DNA from: Saccharopolyspora gregorii
GTDB taxonomy: Bacteria; Actinomycetota; Actinomycetes; Mycobacteriales; Pseudonocardiaceae
Direction of reading: 5' to 3'
DNA length: 64,000 nucleotides
NCBI RefSeq assembly: GCF_024734405.1
Contig: NZ_CP059556.1
Location: 558,001 to 622,000 of the forward strand
Numbering within the stretch: position 1 is the stretch's first letter; every line of letters begins with the position of its first letter. Both the position numbers and the translations under genes were made by a program. Shown here in pieces: positions 35,542-43,118 of the stretch. The notes below the pieces were generated by a model. It ran no database searches. It worked only from the letters and a program-made list of their open reading frames with translations, and was not told the origin of the DNA.

Positions 35542-35748
35542 GTGGTCGAGCACGTGATGGGCTTGCCGGTGCCGGTCCTGCTGGTGGTGGCGGCGGTGGT
35601 GCTGGTGCTGGAGTCGGGTTCGCCGCTGGGCGTGCTGCTGCCGGGTCCGCCGATGCTGCTCGCGCTGGGGCTGCTGTCCCGGCAGGGGGCGGTGCTGCTG
35701 GTGCGGCGGCGCCGGGCCGCGCGGATGGCGCGCTCAGGCGCCGTGTGA
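35542..35748 (+). CDS. Small hydrophobic protein resembling a DedA N-terminus
   Basis: A 68-residue protein starting at GTG 35542 after GGAGGGG. A first hydrophobic helix (VPVLLVVAAVVLVLESG) leads to SPLGVLLPGPPMLLALGLLS, which resembles the N-terminal re-entrant segment of DedA/VTT proteins with its E-x-G and P-G motifs. It then ends in a basic stretch instead of the rest of that domain. It may be a truncated DedA-like remnant or a genuine small protein. Its last 15 bp overlap the 3' end of the IclR gene on the other strand. Confidence 0.45.
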   Translation: MVEHVMGLPVPVLLVVAAVVLVLESGSPLGVLLPGPPMLLALGLLSRQGAVLLVRRRRAARMARSGAV

Positions 35749-36513
35749 GGCGGTGCGCAGTTCGGCGGCGAGCTTCTCGGCGAGGCGTTGCATGAGCGGG
35801 ACGAGGGTGTCGGTGGACATGCGGGTCATCCGCCCTTCGGGACCGCTGATGGAGATCGCGGCTCCGGCGGGCGCCCCGGGCAGGGCCACCGCGTAGCAGC
35901 GGACGCCGACCTCCCGCTCGCCGTCGTCGACGGCGTAGCCCTGCTCGCGGATGCGGGCGAGCTCGTCCTGCATGGCGCCGACGCTGGTGATGGTGCGTTC
36001 GGTCTGCGCGCGCATCCCGGAGCGTTCGAGCAGCTGCGCGACGCTGTCGGCGGCGAGGTCGGCGAGCACGGCCTTGCCGACGGCGGTGGCGTGCGCGTCG
36101 ACGCGGCGGCCGACCTCGGTGAACATCCGCATCGAGTGCTGCGAGGGCACCTGGGCGACGTAGACGACCTGGTCGCCGTCGAGGACCGCCATGTTGGAGG
36201 TCTCCCCGGTGGCTTCGGTGAGTTCGGCGAGGTAGGGCCGCGCCCAGGACCCGAGCGACCGGCTGGCGGTCTCGCCGAGCCGGATCAGCCGCGGGCCGAG
36301 CGAGTAGCGCCGGGACGGCTGCTGGCGGGCGTATCCGCTGCTCACGAGGGTCCGCATGATCCGGTGGATGGTGGGCAGCGGCAGCCCGGAGGTCTCGGCG
36401 AGTTCGGAGAGCGCGACTTCGCCGCCCGCGTCCGCCATCAGTTCCAGCAGGTCGAAGGCGCGCTCGATGGACTGCACCCCTCCGCCTTGGTTGGCACGAC
36501 GTGGCCCGGTCAT
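35734..36513 (-). CDS. IclR-family regulator, likely of aceB/allantoin use
   Basis: A 259-residue repressor-type protein: N-terminal winged helix (SIERAFDLLELMADAGGEV, then GLPLPTIHRIMRTLVSSGYA) and a C-terminal effector domain (TGETSNMAVLDGDQVVYVAQ, VGRRVDAHATAVGKA, and GVRCYAVALPG). It is divergent from aceB across 182 bp that contain a TGGA-N8-TCCA site. In Streptomyces coelicolor an IclR regulator (AllR) lies near malate synthase and allantoin genes and responds to pathway intermediates. I infer a similar role with glyoxylate or an ureide as effector, but this rests on position. Confidence 0.85.
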   Translation of the reverse strand: MTGPRRANQGGGVQSIERAFDLLELMADAGGEVALSELAETSGLPLPTIHRIMRTLVSSGYARQQPSRRYSLGPRLIRLGETASRSLGSWARPYLAELTEATGETSNMAVLDGDQVVYVAQVPSQHSMRMFTEVGRRVDAHATAVGKAVLADLAADSVAQLLERSGMRAQTERTITSVGAMQDELARIREQGYAVDDGEREVGVRCYAVALPGAPAGAAISISGPEGRMTRMSTDTLVPLMQRLAEKLAAELRTASHGA

Positions 36514-36591
36514 CGCTGCGGTCCCTTCGGGTCGGTCTGGTGATCGAGTCTAGTCGGCGGTGCCCGAGCTCATGTTGCCTCGGGCCACATG

Positions 36592-36607
36592 TGGAAACTA
36601 ACATCCA
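36592..36607. promoter_or_regulatory. Candidate IclR operator between iclR-type gene and aceB
   Basis: TGGAAACTAACATCCA resembles the E. coli IclR box (TGGAAAT-N-ATTTCCA) in its outer TGGA/TCCA arms. It lies about 80 bp from the start of the regulator and 90 bp from aceB, so one site could control both divergent genes. Confidence 0.5.
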
Positions 36608-36695
36608 CGATGCAGAAAAGCACTGAAGCGTTCTGGCGCTGCCGAGCGGGCCCCGGCTCGGCGGCGAGCGCAGGTACCGAGAGAGGTGGGCTTCC

Positions 36696-38294
36696 ATGTC
36701 CGACACGACCCCGACGACGAGCGTGCAGGTGCTCGGCGGCCCCGTGGAGCGCGGCGACGAGATCCTCACCGCCGAGGCCCTCGACTTCGTCGCCGGTCTG
36801 CAGCGGAAGTTCGGCGCCCGCCGCGACGAACTGCTGGCCCGCCGCGTGCAGCGCCGCGCCGAGGCCAAGCGCAACGGCAGGCTCGACTTCCTGCCGGAGA
36901 CCAAGGAGGTCCGCGAGTCCGACTGGCAGGTCGCCGCGCCGCCCGCCGACATCGCCGACCGCCGCGTGGAGATCACCGGCCCCACCGACCGCAAGATGTC
37001 GGTGAACGCGCTCAACTCCGGTGCCCGCGTCTGGCTGGCCGACCTGGAGGACGCGAACACGCCGCACTGGTCGAACGTGGTCAGCGGCCAGGTCAACCTC
37101 TACGACGTGGTCCGCAAGCAGGTGGAGCTGACCACGCCGGAGGGCAAGCAGTACAAGCTCCGCGACGACGTGCAGCACGCGGTGCCGCTGGTGCGCCCCC
37201 GCGGCTGGCACTTCGACGACAAGCACGTGCTGGTCGACGGCAAGCCGATCGTCGGTGCGCTGCTGGACTTCGGGCTGTACTTCTTCCACAACGCCCAGGA
37301 GCTGGTGAACCGCGGCAGCGGGCCGTACTTCTACCTGCCGAAGATGGAGAGCCACCTCGAAGCGCGGCTGTGGAACGACGTGTTCACCCACGCCCAGCAG
37401 GAGCTCGGCATCCCGCACGGCACGATCCGCGGCACGGTGCTCATCGAGACGTTCCCGGCCGCGTTCGAGATGGAGGAGATCCTCTACGAGCTGCGCGACC
37501 ACTCGGCCGGGCTGAACGCGGGCCGCTGGGACTACCTGTTCAGCGTCATCAAGACCTTCCGCGACTCCGACCAGTACGTGCTGCCGGACCGCAACACGGT
37601 CGGCATGACGGCGCCGTTCATGCGCGCCTACACCGAGCTGCTGGTGCGCACCTGCCACAAGCGGGGCGCGTTCGCGATCGGCGGCATGGCCGCGTTCATC
37701 CCGAACAAGAAGGACCCGGAAGCCAACGACAAGGCGATGCAGAAGGTCCACGACGACAAGAACCGCGAGGCCGGTGACGGTTTCGACGGTTCCTGGGTGG
37801 CGCACCCGGGCCTGGTGGAGATCTGCTTCGAGGAGTTCGACGCGGTCCTCGGCGACAAGCCGAACCAGATCGACCGCAAGCGCGCCGACGTGTCGATCAC
37901 CGCGGACGACCTGCTCGCGGTGAACAAGACGCCCGGCGACAAGACCATCGAGGGCCTGCGCGCGGCCGTGGACGTCGGCGTCCGCTACATCGTGTCCTGG
38001 CTGGGCGGCAACGGTGCGGCGGCCATCCACAACCTGATGGAGGACGCCGCGACCGCCGAGATCTCCCGCTCGCAGATCTGGCAGTGGCTGCACAACGACG
38101 TGGTCCTGGCCGGTGGGGAGCAGGTGACGGTGGAGCTGGTGCGCCAGGTCCTCGCCGACACCGAGCAGGCGCTGCGGGCCGAGGCCGGGTTCCCGACCGA
38201 GAACCTCGCCGCCGCGGTGGAGCTGTTCGAGCAGGTCGCGGTCGCCGACGAGTTCGTCGACTTCCTGACCCTGCCCGCTTACGAGCGGATCTGA
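36696..38294 (+). CDS. aceB: Malate synthase A
   Basis: A 532-residue enzyme condensing glyoxylate with acetyl-CoA to malate. The sequence shows the malate synthase A features VNALNSGARVWLADLEDANTP, MESHLEARLWNDVF, the signature GTVLIETFPAAFEMEEILYE, DGSWVAHPGL and a C-terminal helical plug with QIWQWLHNDVVL. The length fits the A isoform rather than the 720-residue G form. The start follows GAGAGG. No isocitrate lyase gene lies nearby, and the IclR regulator and allantoin genes elsewhere in the window suggest that glyoxylate from ureides is a main substrate. Confidence 0.97.
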   Translation: MSDTTPTTSVQVLGGPVERGDEILTAEALDFVAGLQRKFGARRDELLARRVQRRAEAKRNGRLDFLPETKEVRESDWQVAAPPADIADRRVEITGPTDRKMSVNALNSGARVWLADLEDANTPHWSNVVSGQVNLYDVVRKQVELTTPEGKQYKLRDDVQHAVPLVRPRGWHFDDKHVLVDGKPIVGALLDFGLYFFHNAQELVNRGSGPYFYLPKMESHLEARLWNDVFTHAQQELGIPHGTIRGTVLIETFPAAFEMEEILYELRDHSAGLNAGRWDYLFSVIKTFRDSDQYVLPDRNTVGMTAPFMRAYTELLVRTCHKRGAFAIGGMAAFIPNKKDPEANDKAMQKVHDDKNREAGDGFDGSWVAHPGLVEICFEEFDAVLGDKPNQIDRKRADVSITADDLLAVNKTPGDKTIEGLRAAVDVGVRYIVSWLGGNGAAAIHNLMEDAATAEISRSQIWQWLHNDVVLAGGEQVTVELVRQVLADTEQALRAEAGFPTENLAAAVELFEQVAVADEFVDFLTLPAYERI

Positions 38295-38366
38295 TGCACT
38301 GGTCGTGATCCACTGGTGCGGAGGGGGCGGTGCGAGCCGCCCCCTCCGACGTTCCCGGAGGTGCGC

Positions 38367-39617
38367 GTGAGGACTTCGCTGGACGCCGAGCAGGTTCGGC
38401 GGCGGTTGAACCGGTTGTCGGTGGTGGACGAGGACCGGGCGCGGCGCCACCCGGGAGCGGGATCCGCGCGGCAGCCGGTGCACACCTGCTACGTGCCCGC
38501 GTCGGCGGTGGACGCGGACGTGCTGCGGACGTGGGCGAGCACCGCGCTGGACGCGTTCGACGAACACCTGCCGGACCCGGCCGCGCTCGGCGCACTGCTG
38601 GGGATGGCCGATCCCGTTGCGGCCGCGGTGCATCCGCGGGTGCGGGAGAAGCTGGCCGGTGCCCCGGTCGAGGACCTGCGAATCGACTTCGAGGACGGCT
38701 ACGGTTCGCCCGGCGACGAGGCCGAGGACGCCGACGCCGAACGCACCGCCGGGATCGTCGCCGGGTGGCTGCGGGACGGGGAGCAGCCGCTGCACTTCGG
38801 GCTGCGCGTGAAGTCCTTCGACACCCCCGAGCTGCGGGCTCGATCGGTGCGCACGCTGGACGTGTTCCTCACCGCGCTGCTGCGGCGGTGGGGGAGCCTG
38901 CCCGCCGGCTTCGTGCTCACCTTCCCGAAGGTCGTGGACGTCGCGCAGGTCGAGGTGCTGGTGGAGCTGCTGGAGCTGTTCGAGCAGCAGCTCGGGCTGG
39001 CCTCCGGGTCGCTGCGCTTCGAGATCCAGGTGGAGACCACTCAGTCCATCGTGGACGGTGCGGGCCGGTTGGCGCTGCCCCGGTTCGTCGAGGCCGGGCG
39101 GCGGCGGGTGAGCGGGCTGCACTTCGGCACCTACGACTACACCGCGAGCTGCGGGCTCACCGCCGCGCACCAGCACCTCGCGCACCGCTCCTGCGACTTC
39201 GCCCGGCACGTGATGCAGGTGTCCGCGGCCGGGACCGGGATCTTCCTGTCCGACGGGTCCACCAACGTGCTGCCCGTCGGCGACCAGGTGCGGCACGGCT
39301 GGCGCAACCACTACGAGCTGGTGCGGCGCTCGCTCGCGCACGGCTTCTACCAGGGCTGGGACCTGCACCCGGCGCAGCTGGTGAGCCGGTACGCCGCCGC
39401 GTTCGCGGAGTTCCGGGAGAGCGCACCGGCGCAGGCCGAGCGGCTCGCCGCCTACGTCGGCTCCGGGAGCGGCGCGGTCCTCGACGAGCCCGCCACCGCC
39501 CGCGCCCTGGCGACCGCGTTCGTGCGCGCCCTCGACGGCGGGGCGATCGACGCGGCGGAGGCGCGGGAGCTGACCACGGTCGACGAGGCCGGGCTGCGCG
39601 CCCTCGCCCGCCTCTGA
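38367..39617 (+). CDS. DUF6986 protein, HpcH/CitE-aldolase-like
   Basis: A 416-residue protein 72 bp downstream of aceB on the same strand. The middle reads like the HpcH/HpaI-CitE TIM barrel: DLRIDFEDGYG supplies an acidic metal-binding cluster, LRFEIQVETTQSIVDG corresponds to the usual E-x-E metal strand, and GLHFGTYDYTASCG to the barrel closing loop. The family is known beside malate synthase in Streptomyces, but its reaction is not established. A C-C lyase or ligase acting on a glyoxylate-derived acid is a fair guess. The GTG at 38367 follows GGAGG with 5-bp spacing. A cluster of inverted repeats follows the stop. Confidence 0.75.
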   Translation: MRTSLDAEQVRRRLNRLSVVDEDRARRHPGAGSARQPVHTCYVPASAVDADVLRTWASTALDAFDEHLPDPAALGALLGMADPVAAAVHPRVREKLAGAPVEDLRIDFEDGYGSPGDEAEDADAERTAGIVAGWLRDGEQPLHFGLRVKSFDTPELRARSVRTLDVFLTALLRRWGSLPAGFVLTFPKVVDVAQVEVLVELLELFEQQLGLASGSLRFEIQVETTQSIVDGAGRLALPRFVEAGRRRVSGLHFGTYDYTASCGLTAAHQHLAHRSCDFARHVMQVSAAGTGIFLSDGSTNVLPVGDQVRHGWRNHYELVRRSLAHGFYQGWDLHPAQLVSRYAAAFAEFRESAPAQAERLAAYVGSGSGAVLDEPATARALATAFVRALDGGAIDAAEARELTTVDEAGLRALARL

Positions 39618-39630
39618 CTCCTGCTTCGTC

Positions 39631-39811
39631 GAGTGAACGGACCGTTCGTCCCATCTAGTTGGTCGAACGGTCCGTTCACTCGTGCCGTTCGTCAGGGGTG
39701 AACGGACCGTTCGCCTCGTCTGGTTGGTCGAACGGTCCGTTGACCCGGGCTGTTCGTCGCGGGTGAACGGACCGTTCGTCCGGTCTGGTTGGACGAGCGG
39801 TCCGTTCACCC
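39631..39811. repeat. GAACGGACCGTTC inverted-repeat cluster 1 (three copies)
   Basis: Three units at 39631-39681, 39698-39744 and 39761-39811. Each has arms built on GTGAACGGACCGTTCG and its complement around a 15-nt loop ending in TAGTTGG or TGGTTGG. In the first unit 18 bp pair perfectly; the third has one G-U substitution and the second one mismatch. Between the units run short spacers. Location 14 bp after the DUF6986 stop would suit tandem terminators, but there is no T-run and the same element recurs in two other clusters. Confidence 0.9.
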
Positions 39812-39861
39812 GGCGCGGGCGGCTAGGGTCGGTGGGAGTCCGATCGGCCTGGGGAGGCGGC

Positions 39862-40200
39862 ATGTCCGGCAGTGACGAGCTCGTGACGGCGGAGGACGCG
39901 GTCGCCGCGCTCACCGCGGAACTCCGCGAGGGCCAGGTGTTCGGCCCGGCGGTGCAGCAGGACGGCACGACGCTGCTGCCGGTGGTGCAGGTGCGCCGGG
40001 GCGGCGGGGTGAGCGGCCGCCGCAAGAACCGTTCGGGCGGAGGCGGCACGATCGCGAAGCCGGTGGGGGCGTGGGCGGTGACCGCGCAGGGCGCCGTGTG
40101 GCACCCGGCGGTGGACGTGAACCGCATCGTGCTCGGCGGCCAGGTGGCGTTGACCGCGGTCGCCGTGGCGCTGGCGGTGGCGTTCCGCCGCAAGCGCTGA
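39862..40200 (+). CDS. GerW/YtfJ-family protein with C-terminal membrane helix
   Basis: A 112-residue protein. VFGPAVQQDGTTLLPVVQVR, followed by a Gly-rich stretch (RGGGVSGRRKNRSGGGGT) and KPVGAWAVTAQGAVWHPAVD, matches the GerW (YtfJ) domain. A membrane helix (VALTAVAVALAVAFRRKR) ends the protein. GerW affects spore germination in Bacillus; actinomycete homologues are of unknown role. The ATG at 39862 follows GGGGAGG. Confidence 0.75.
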   Translation: MSGSDELVTAEDAVAALTAELREGQVFGPAVQQDGTTLLPVVQVRRGGGVSGRRKNRSGGGGTIAKPVGAWAVTAQGAVWHPAVDVNRIVLGGQVALTAVAVALAVAFRRKR

Positions 40201-40221
40201 CCGACCGGGCTTCCCGGCCCA

Positions 40222-40430
40222 CCCCGGAATCCCCAGTTCGGGTTTCCCACCTGGCCCGAAATCCCCGGCCGAGCTTGAAATCCCCGGCATGGCCCAAAAT
40301 CCCTGGCCGAGCTTGGAACCCCCGGCGCGGCCCGAAACCCCCGGCTCGGCCTGGGATCCCGGCGCGAAACCCCACCCCGGAATCCCCGGTCCAGCCCGGA
40401 ATTCCGCCCGGCCGTGGCCGGAGAACACCG
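40222..40430. repeat. Degenerate ~19-20-bp tandem repeat
   Basis: About ten imperfect units of the type CGAAATCCCCGGCCGAGCTT run from 40222 to 40430 (variants GAAACCCCCGGCTCGGCC, AAAATCCCTGGCCGAGCTT). Spacing varies between units, and there is no coding signal. It fills the whole 240-bp gap between the GerW-like gene and the TetR gene. Confidence 0.7.
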
Positions 40431-40442
40431 TGGCCGGAGAAC

Positions 40443-41051
40443 TCAGTGCAGCACGGTGAGCAGTCCTTCGACCCCGCGCTGGAAGGCGGCGCCGACGTTC
40501 TCCGCGCCGTCGATGTGCGCGCCGGTCATCGCGCCGTCGCGCATCATCAGGAAGTGCCGCGCGGCGTGCTCCGGTTTGCCGCGGCGCGGTGAGTCCCCGA
40601 AGACCTGCGCGAACAGCGCGGTGAGCTCGGCGACGTACCAGGCGCGGTGGTCGAGCACGACCTGGCGCACGGGGTTGCCGGGTTCGGGGTATTCGTTGGC
40701 GGCGTTGAGGAATGCGCAGCCGCGGAATTCGGGCCTGCCGAGGTCGGCGGCGACTCCGTCGCCGATCGCGCGGACCGCGTCGGCGGGGCTCGGCGCGGTG
40801 TCGACGGCGGTGCGCACGCCGGCGCGGATGTGCGCGTCGACGTCGCGGAGGTAGGCGAGCACGAGCGCTTCCTTGGAGGGGAAGTGCCGGTAGAACGTGG
40901 CTCGCGTGGTCGGCGCTTCGGCGAGGATGCGTTCGACGCCGACGGCCCGGATGCCTTCGCCGTAGAACAGCGCGCTGGCGGTGGCCAGCAGCCGGTCGCG
41001 GGCTTCGGACCGGCCGCGCGGGTTCGGGTCCTCGGTGCGCGTCGTCGCCAT
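40443..41051 (-). CDS. TetR-family repressor
   Basis: A 202-residue regulator with an N-terminal helix-turn-helix (LATASALFYGEGIRAVGVER, then PTTRATFYRHFPSKEAL) and a ligand domain containing FRGCAFLNAANEYPEPGNPV, typical of TetR_C_16-like regulators. It is divergent from the DUF308 membrane protein gene, with a perfect 16-bp palindrome between them that overlaps its own promoter region. Autorepression and control of the neighbour are therefore likely. Confidence 0.88.
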   Translation of the reverse strand: MATTRTEDPNPRGRSEARDRLLATASALFYGEGIRAVGVERILAEAPTTRATFYRHFPSKEALVLAYLRDVDAHIRAGVRTAVDTAPSPADAVRAIGDGVAADLGRPEFRGCAFLNAANEYPEPGNPVRQVVLDHRAWYVAELTALFAQVFGDSPRRGKPEHAARHFLMMRDGAMTGAHIDGAENVGAAFQRGVEGLLTVLH

Positions 41052-41068
41052 GCGGCCACCGTAGCAGA

Positions 41069-41084
41069 AAGAACGATCGTTCTT
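41069..41084. promoter_or_regulatory. Perfect TetR operator
   Basis: AAGAACGATCGTTCTT is a perfect 16-bp palindrome 17 bp from the TetR start. A diverged second site, GAGAACGGTCTTTCTT at 41127-41142, lies closer to the DUF308 gene; two sites suit control of both divergent promoters. Confidence 0.75.
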
Positions 41085-41184
41085 GCGTTCTGCGGAGCGG
41101 TCTGCCACGCTTCCCCCATCGGGAGAGAGAACGGTCTTTCTTCCTCGGGCTCGATGTGAGCCTCCTCGATGAAGGGAACCCGCC

Positions 41185-41736
41185 ATGACCACCGCCACCG
41201 CCCCCGCCGCTCCGACCGGTGTCGCGGCGACGCTGCGCCGCCTCTACTTCGTGCGCTTCGGCTTCGCCCTCGTCTGGGCGGTCCTGGTGTTCCTGACCGC
41301 GTCCAGCCTCGGTCCGCTGACGGCGGTGCTGCTGGTGCTGTACCCGGTGTTCGACGTGGCGGCGGCGATCGTCGACGCCCGCTCGTCCCGGGGTTCCGCG
41401 GCGGGGCTCTACGTGAACATCGCGATCAGCACGCTGGCCGCGGCCGGTCTGATCGTCGCGATCACCTCGGGCATCCCGGCGGTGCTGCGGGTGTGGGGCG
41501 TGTGGGCGGTCGTGGCCGGTGCGGTGCAGCTCGGAGTGGCCGTGCGACGACTCCGGCTGGGCGGGCAGTGGGCGATGATCGCCAGCGGTGGCATCTCGGT
41601 GCTGGCGGGCGCCTCGTTCTTCCTGATGGCGGGGAAGCCGGACGCGTCGCTGGCGAACGTCGCCGGGTACGCGCTGCTCGGCGGGATCTTCTTCCTGGTC
41701 TCGGCCGTGCGCCTCGGTTCCGCGCCGCGCTCCTGA
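41185..41736 (+). CDS. DUF308/HdeD-like six-helix membrane protein
   Basis: A 183-residue protein with about six hydrophobic segments, e.g. FGFALVWAVLVFLTAS, LTAVLLVLYPVFDVAAAIVD, GVWAVVAGAVQLGVAVRRL and MIASGGISVLAGASFFLMAG. This spacing matches the HdeD/DUF308 family, associated with acid or general stress in enterobacteria. It is under likely control of the divergent TetR regulator. A long terminator follows. Confidence 0.8.
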   Translation: MTTATAPAAPTGVAATLRRLYFVRFGFALVWAVLVFLTASSLGPLTAVLLVLYPVFDVAAAIVDARSSRGSAAGLYVNIAISTLAAAGLIVAITSGIPAVLRVWGVWAVVAGAVQLGVAVRRLRLGGQWAMIASGGISVLAGASFFLMAGKPDASLANVAGYALLGGIFFLVSAVRLGSAPRS

Positions 41737-41740
41737 ACCA

Positions 41741-41786
41741 CCGCGGGGAACGGCTCGTCCGATCGCGAGCGGGCCGTTCCCCGCGG
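41741..41786. terminator. Bidirectional terminator, DUF308 gene and kinase gene
   Basis: CCGCGGGGAACGG (41741-41753) pairs perfectly with CCGTTCCCCGCGG (41774-41786), with an inner CTCG/CGAG pair. It ends 2 bp before the kinase stop codon at 41788. Confidence 0.85.
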
Positions 41787-41787
41787 G

Positions 41788-42690
41788 TCAGACCGCGGGG
41801 TCGACGCCGGACCAGGTGATGATGCGGTCCGCGACCTCGGTGGTGGTGGGGCGGGCGCCGGGGTCGGGCGCGAGGCAGGCGTCGACGGTGCGGGACAGCC
41901 GCGCCGGCAGCCGCCGCCGGGTCCGCAGCGGCGGTGGGGCGGACGTGAGCTGCGGGTAGTGCCGCACCCCGTCCGCGCCGCGGTGGTGCGAGTGCTCCGC
42001 CCACGGCGGAGCTCCGGACAGGGCCTCCCACAACGTGATCCCGAGGCCCCACACGTCGGTCGCCGCGGTCATCTCCCCGCCGCGCGCCTGTTCCGGCGAC
42101 AGGTAGTCGAAGGTTCCGGCGGAGCTGCGCTCCCCGATGCGGCAGGCGAGGCTGAGGTCGAGCAGCACGGCCCGGCCGCCGGTGGAGATCACGTTCGACG
42201 GCTTCACGTCGAGGTGCGCCCAGCCCTTCCGGTGCAGGTAGCCGAGCGCGGAGCACAGCTGCACGCCGAGGATCGCCGCGTCGACCGGCCGCAGCCGCTC
42301 GTGCTCGTCCAGCAGGTGGCTCAGCGTCGCGCCGGGCAACGTCTCGGTGATCACCGCGGGCCGCTTGGGCTCGCCGCTGAGCAGGGTCTCGTAGCCGCGC
42401 ACCAGGTTCGGGTGGGTGAGCGACCCGAGCAGCGCCCCCTCCTCGCGCAGCCGTTCGGCGGCGGTCGGGTCGGCGGCGCGCTCGGGGCGCAGCGTCTTGC
42501 CGATGCAGCGGCAGTCGCGCTCCTCGCTCCACAGGTCGTAGACGTCGAGGCGATTTCCCCGCCGCAGCAACGAGATCACGCGGTATCCGGGGGCCAGGTG
42601 CTCGCCCGGTTCGAGGGCGGGCCCGGGCGGGCCCCAGTCGCCTTCGTCGTAGTACGAGCTGGCTTCTTCCGGGGCCGGTGCAGCGCTCAA
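41788..42690 (-). CDS. Serine/threonine protein kinase domain protein
   Basis: A kinase of about 300 residues with no membrane helix. A degenerate Gly-rich loop (ISLLRRGNRLDVYDLW) is followed by the ATP lysine (CIGKTLRPE), the helix-C glutamate region, the catalytic loop HLDVKPSNVI, a DLS in place of DFG (LLDLSLACR) and FDYLSPEQARGG with DVWGLGITLWE. The start is unusual. I choose TTG at 42690, which overlaps the stop of the upstream 62-residue gene (TTGA). Extending the frame further upstream would run out of phase through that gene, with poor third-position GC. Translation by coupling, or a frameshift fusing the two, is possible. Confidence 0.75.
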   Translation of the reverse strand: MSAAPAPEEASSYYDEGDWGPPGPALEPGEHLAPGYRVISLLRRGNRLDVYDLWSEERDCRCIGKTLRPERAADPTAAERLREEGALLGSLTHPNLVRGYETLLSGEPKRPAVITETLPGATLSHLLDEHERLRPVDAAILGVQLCSALGYLHRKGWAHLDVKPSNVISTGGRAVLLDLSLACRIGERSSAGTFDYLSPEQARGGEMTAATDVWGLGITLWEALSGAPPWAEHSHHRGADGVRHYPQLTSAPPPLRTRRRLPARLSRTVDACLAPDPGARPTTTEVADRIITWSGVDPAV

Positions 42691-42875
42691 CTGCGGCTGC
42701 GGTGGCGTCGGCGGCCGGATCCGCTGCGGCTGGAGCTGTCGCGGCGACGGCGGCGGTGGTCGCTGCTGGACCCGCTGTGCCCGCGGTGGTGGCGGTGCCG
42801 GTCGCTGCTGTCGCGGGAGGAGCGGTGGCTGTGCTTGGCGGGGGACAGCGAGTTGAACAGCTTGCCCAAGTCCAT
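42687..42875 (-). CDS. Arg/Ser/His-rich small protein upstream of kinase
   Basis: A 62-residue protein beginning MDLGKLFNSLSPAKHSHRSS and continuing as an Arg-Ser-His repeat-like tail (SGSGRRRHRSRS). The ATG is preceded by AGGAGG with 6-bp spacing (CCAGGAGGTCCACA), the best ribosome binding site in this part. Nearly every third base is G or C, so this frame, not the kinase frame, is the coding one over this segment. The basic tail could bind nucleic acid or serve as a substrate of the kinase encoded by the overlapping gene. No family is recognised. Confidence 0.65.
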   Translation of the reverse strand: MDLGKLFNSLSPAKHSHRSSRDSSDRHRHHRGHSGSSSDHRRRRRDSSSRSGSGRRRHRSRS

Positions 42876-42987
42876 TGTGGACCTCCTGGTGGCGGCCGGT
42901 GCCGATCTCGGTTCCCGAGATCATCTCCTGCCAGCGTACGCGAGGAACGGGCATACCGGACGGCTCTGGAGCGCCGCTCGCCGCGGG

Positions 42988-43095
42988 TGAACGGACCGTT
43001 TGCCTCGTCTAGTTGGACGAACGGTCCGTTCAGCTGTGCTGGGTGGGGAGTGAACGGACCGTTTGCCTCATCTGGTTGGACGAACGGTCCGTTCG
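42988..43095. repeat. GAACGGACCGTTC inverted-repeat cluster 2 (two copies)
   Basis: Units at 42988-43032 and 43051-43095 with arms TGAACGGACCGTTTG and CGAACGGTCCGTTCA around a 15-nt loop containing TAGTTGG or TGGTTGG. The T-G pair inside the arm (TTTG against CGAA) is a wobble found again in cluster 3. The cluster lies between the small RS-rich protein gene and the TetR gene, both on the minus strand, so it is downstream of the TetR gene. Confidence 0.9.
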
Positions 43096-43118
43096 CCCCT
43101 GTCGCGGGTGGTGGCGCG

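Noticed and set aside
36570-40250. Open frame of about 1220 codons antisense to aceB and DUF6986
   Set aside because: Same GC artefact; it also runs through the inverted-repeat cluster, which cannot be coding in a stable way.
42691-42954. Pro/Gln-rich N-terminal extension of the kinase up to 42954
   Set aside because: Third positions in that frame are often A or T, whereas the overlapping 62-codon frame has near-total G or C and a strong ribosome binding site.
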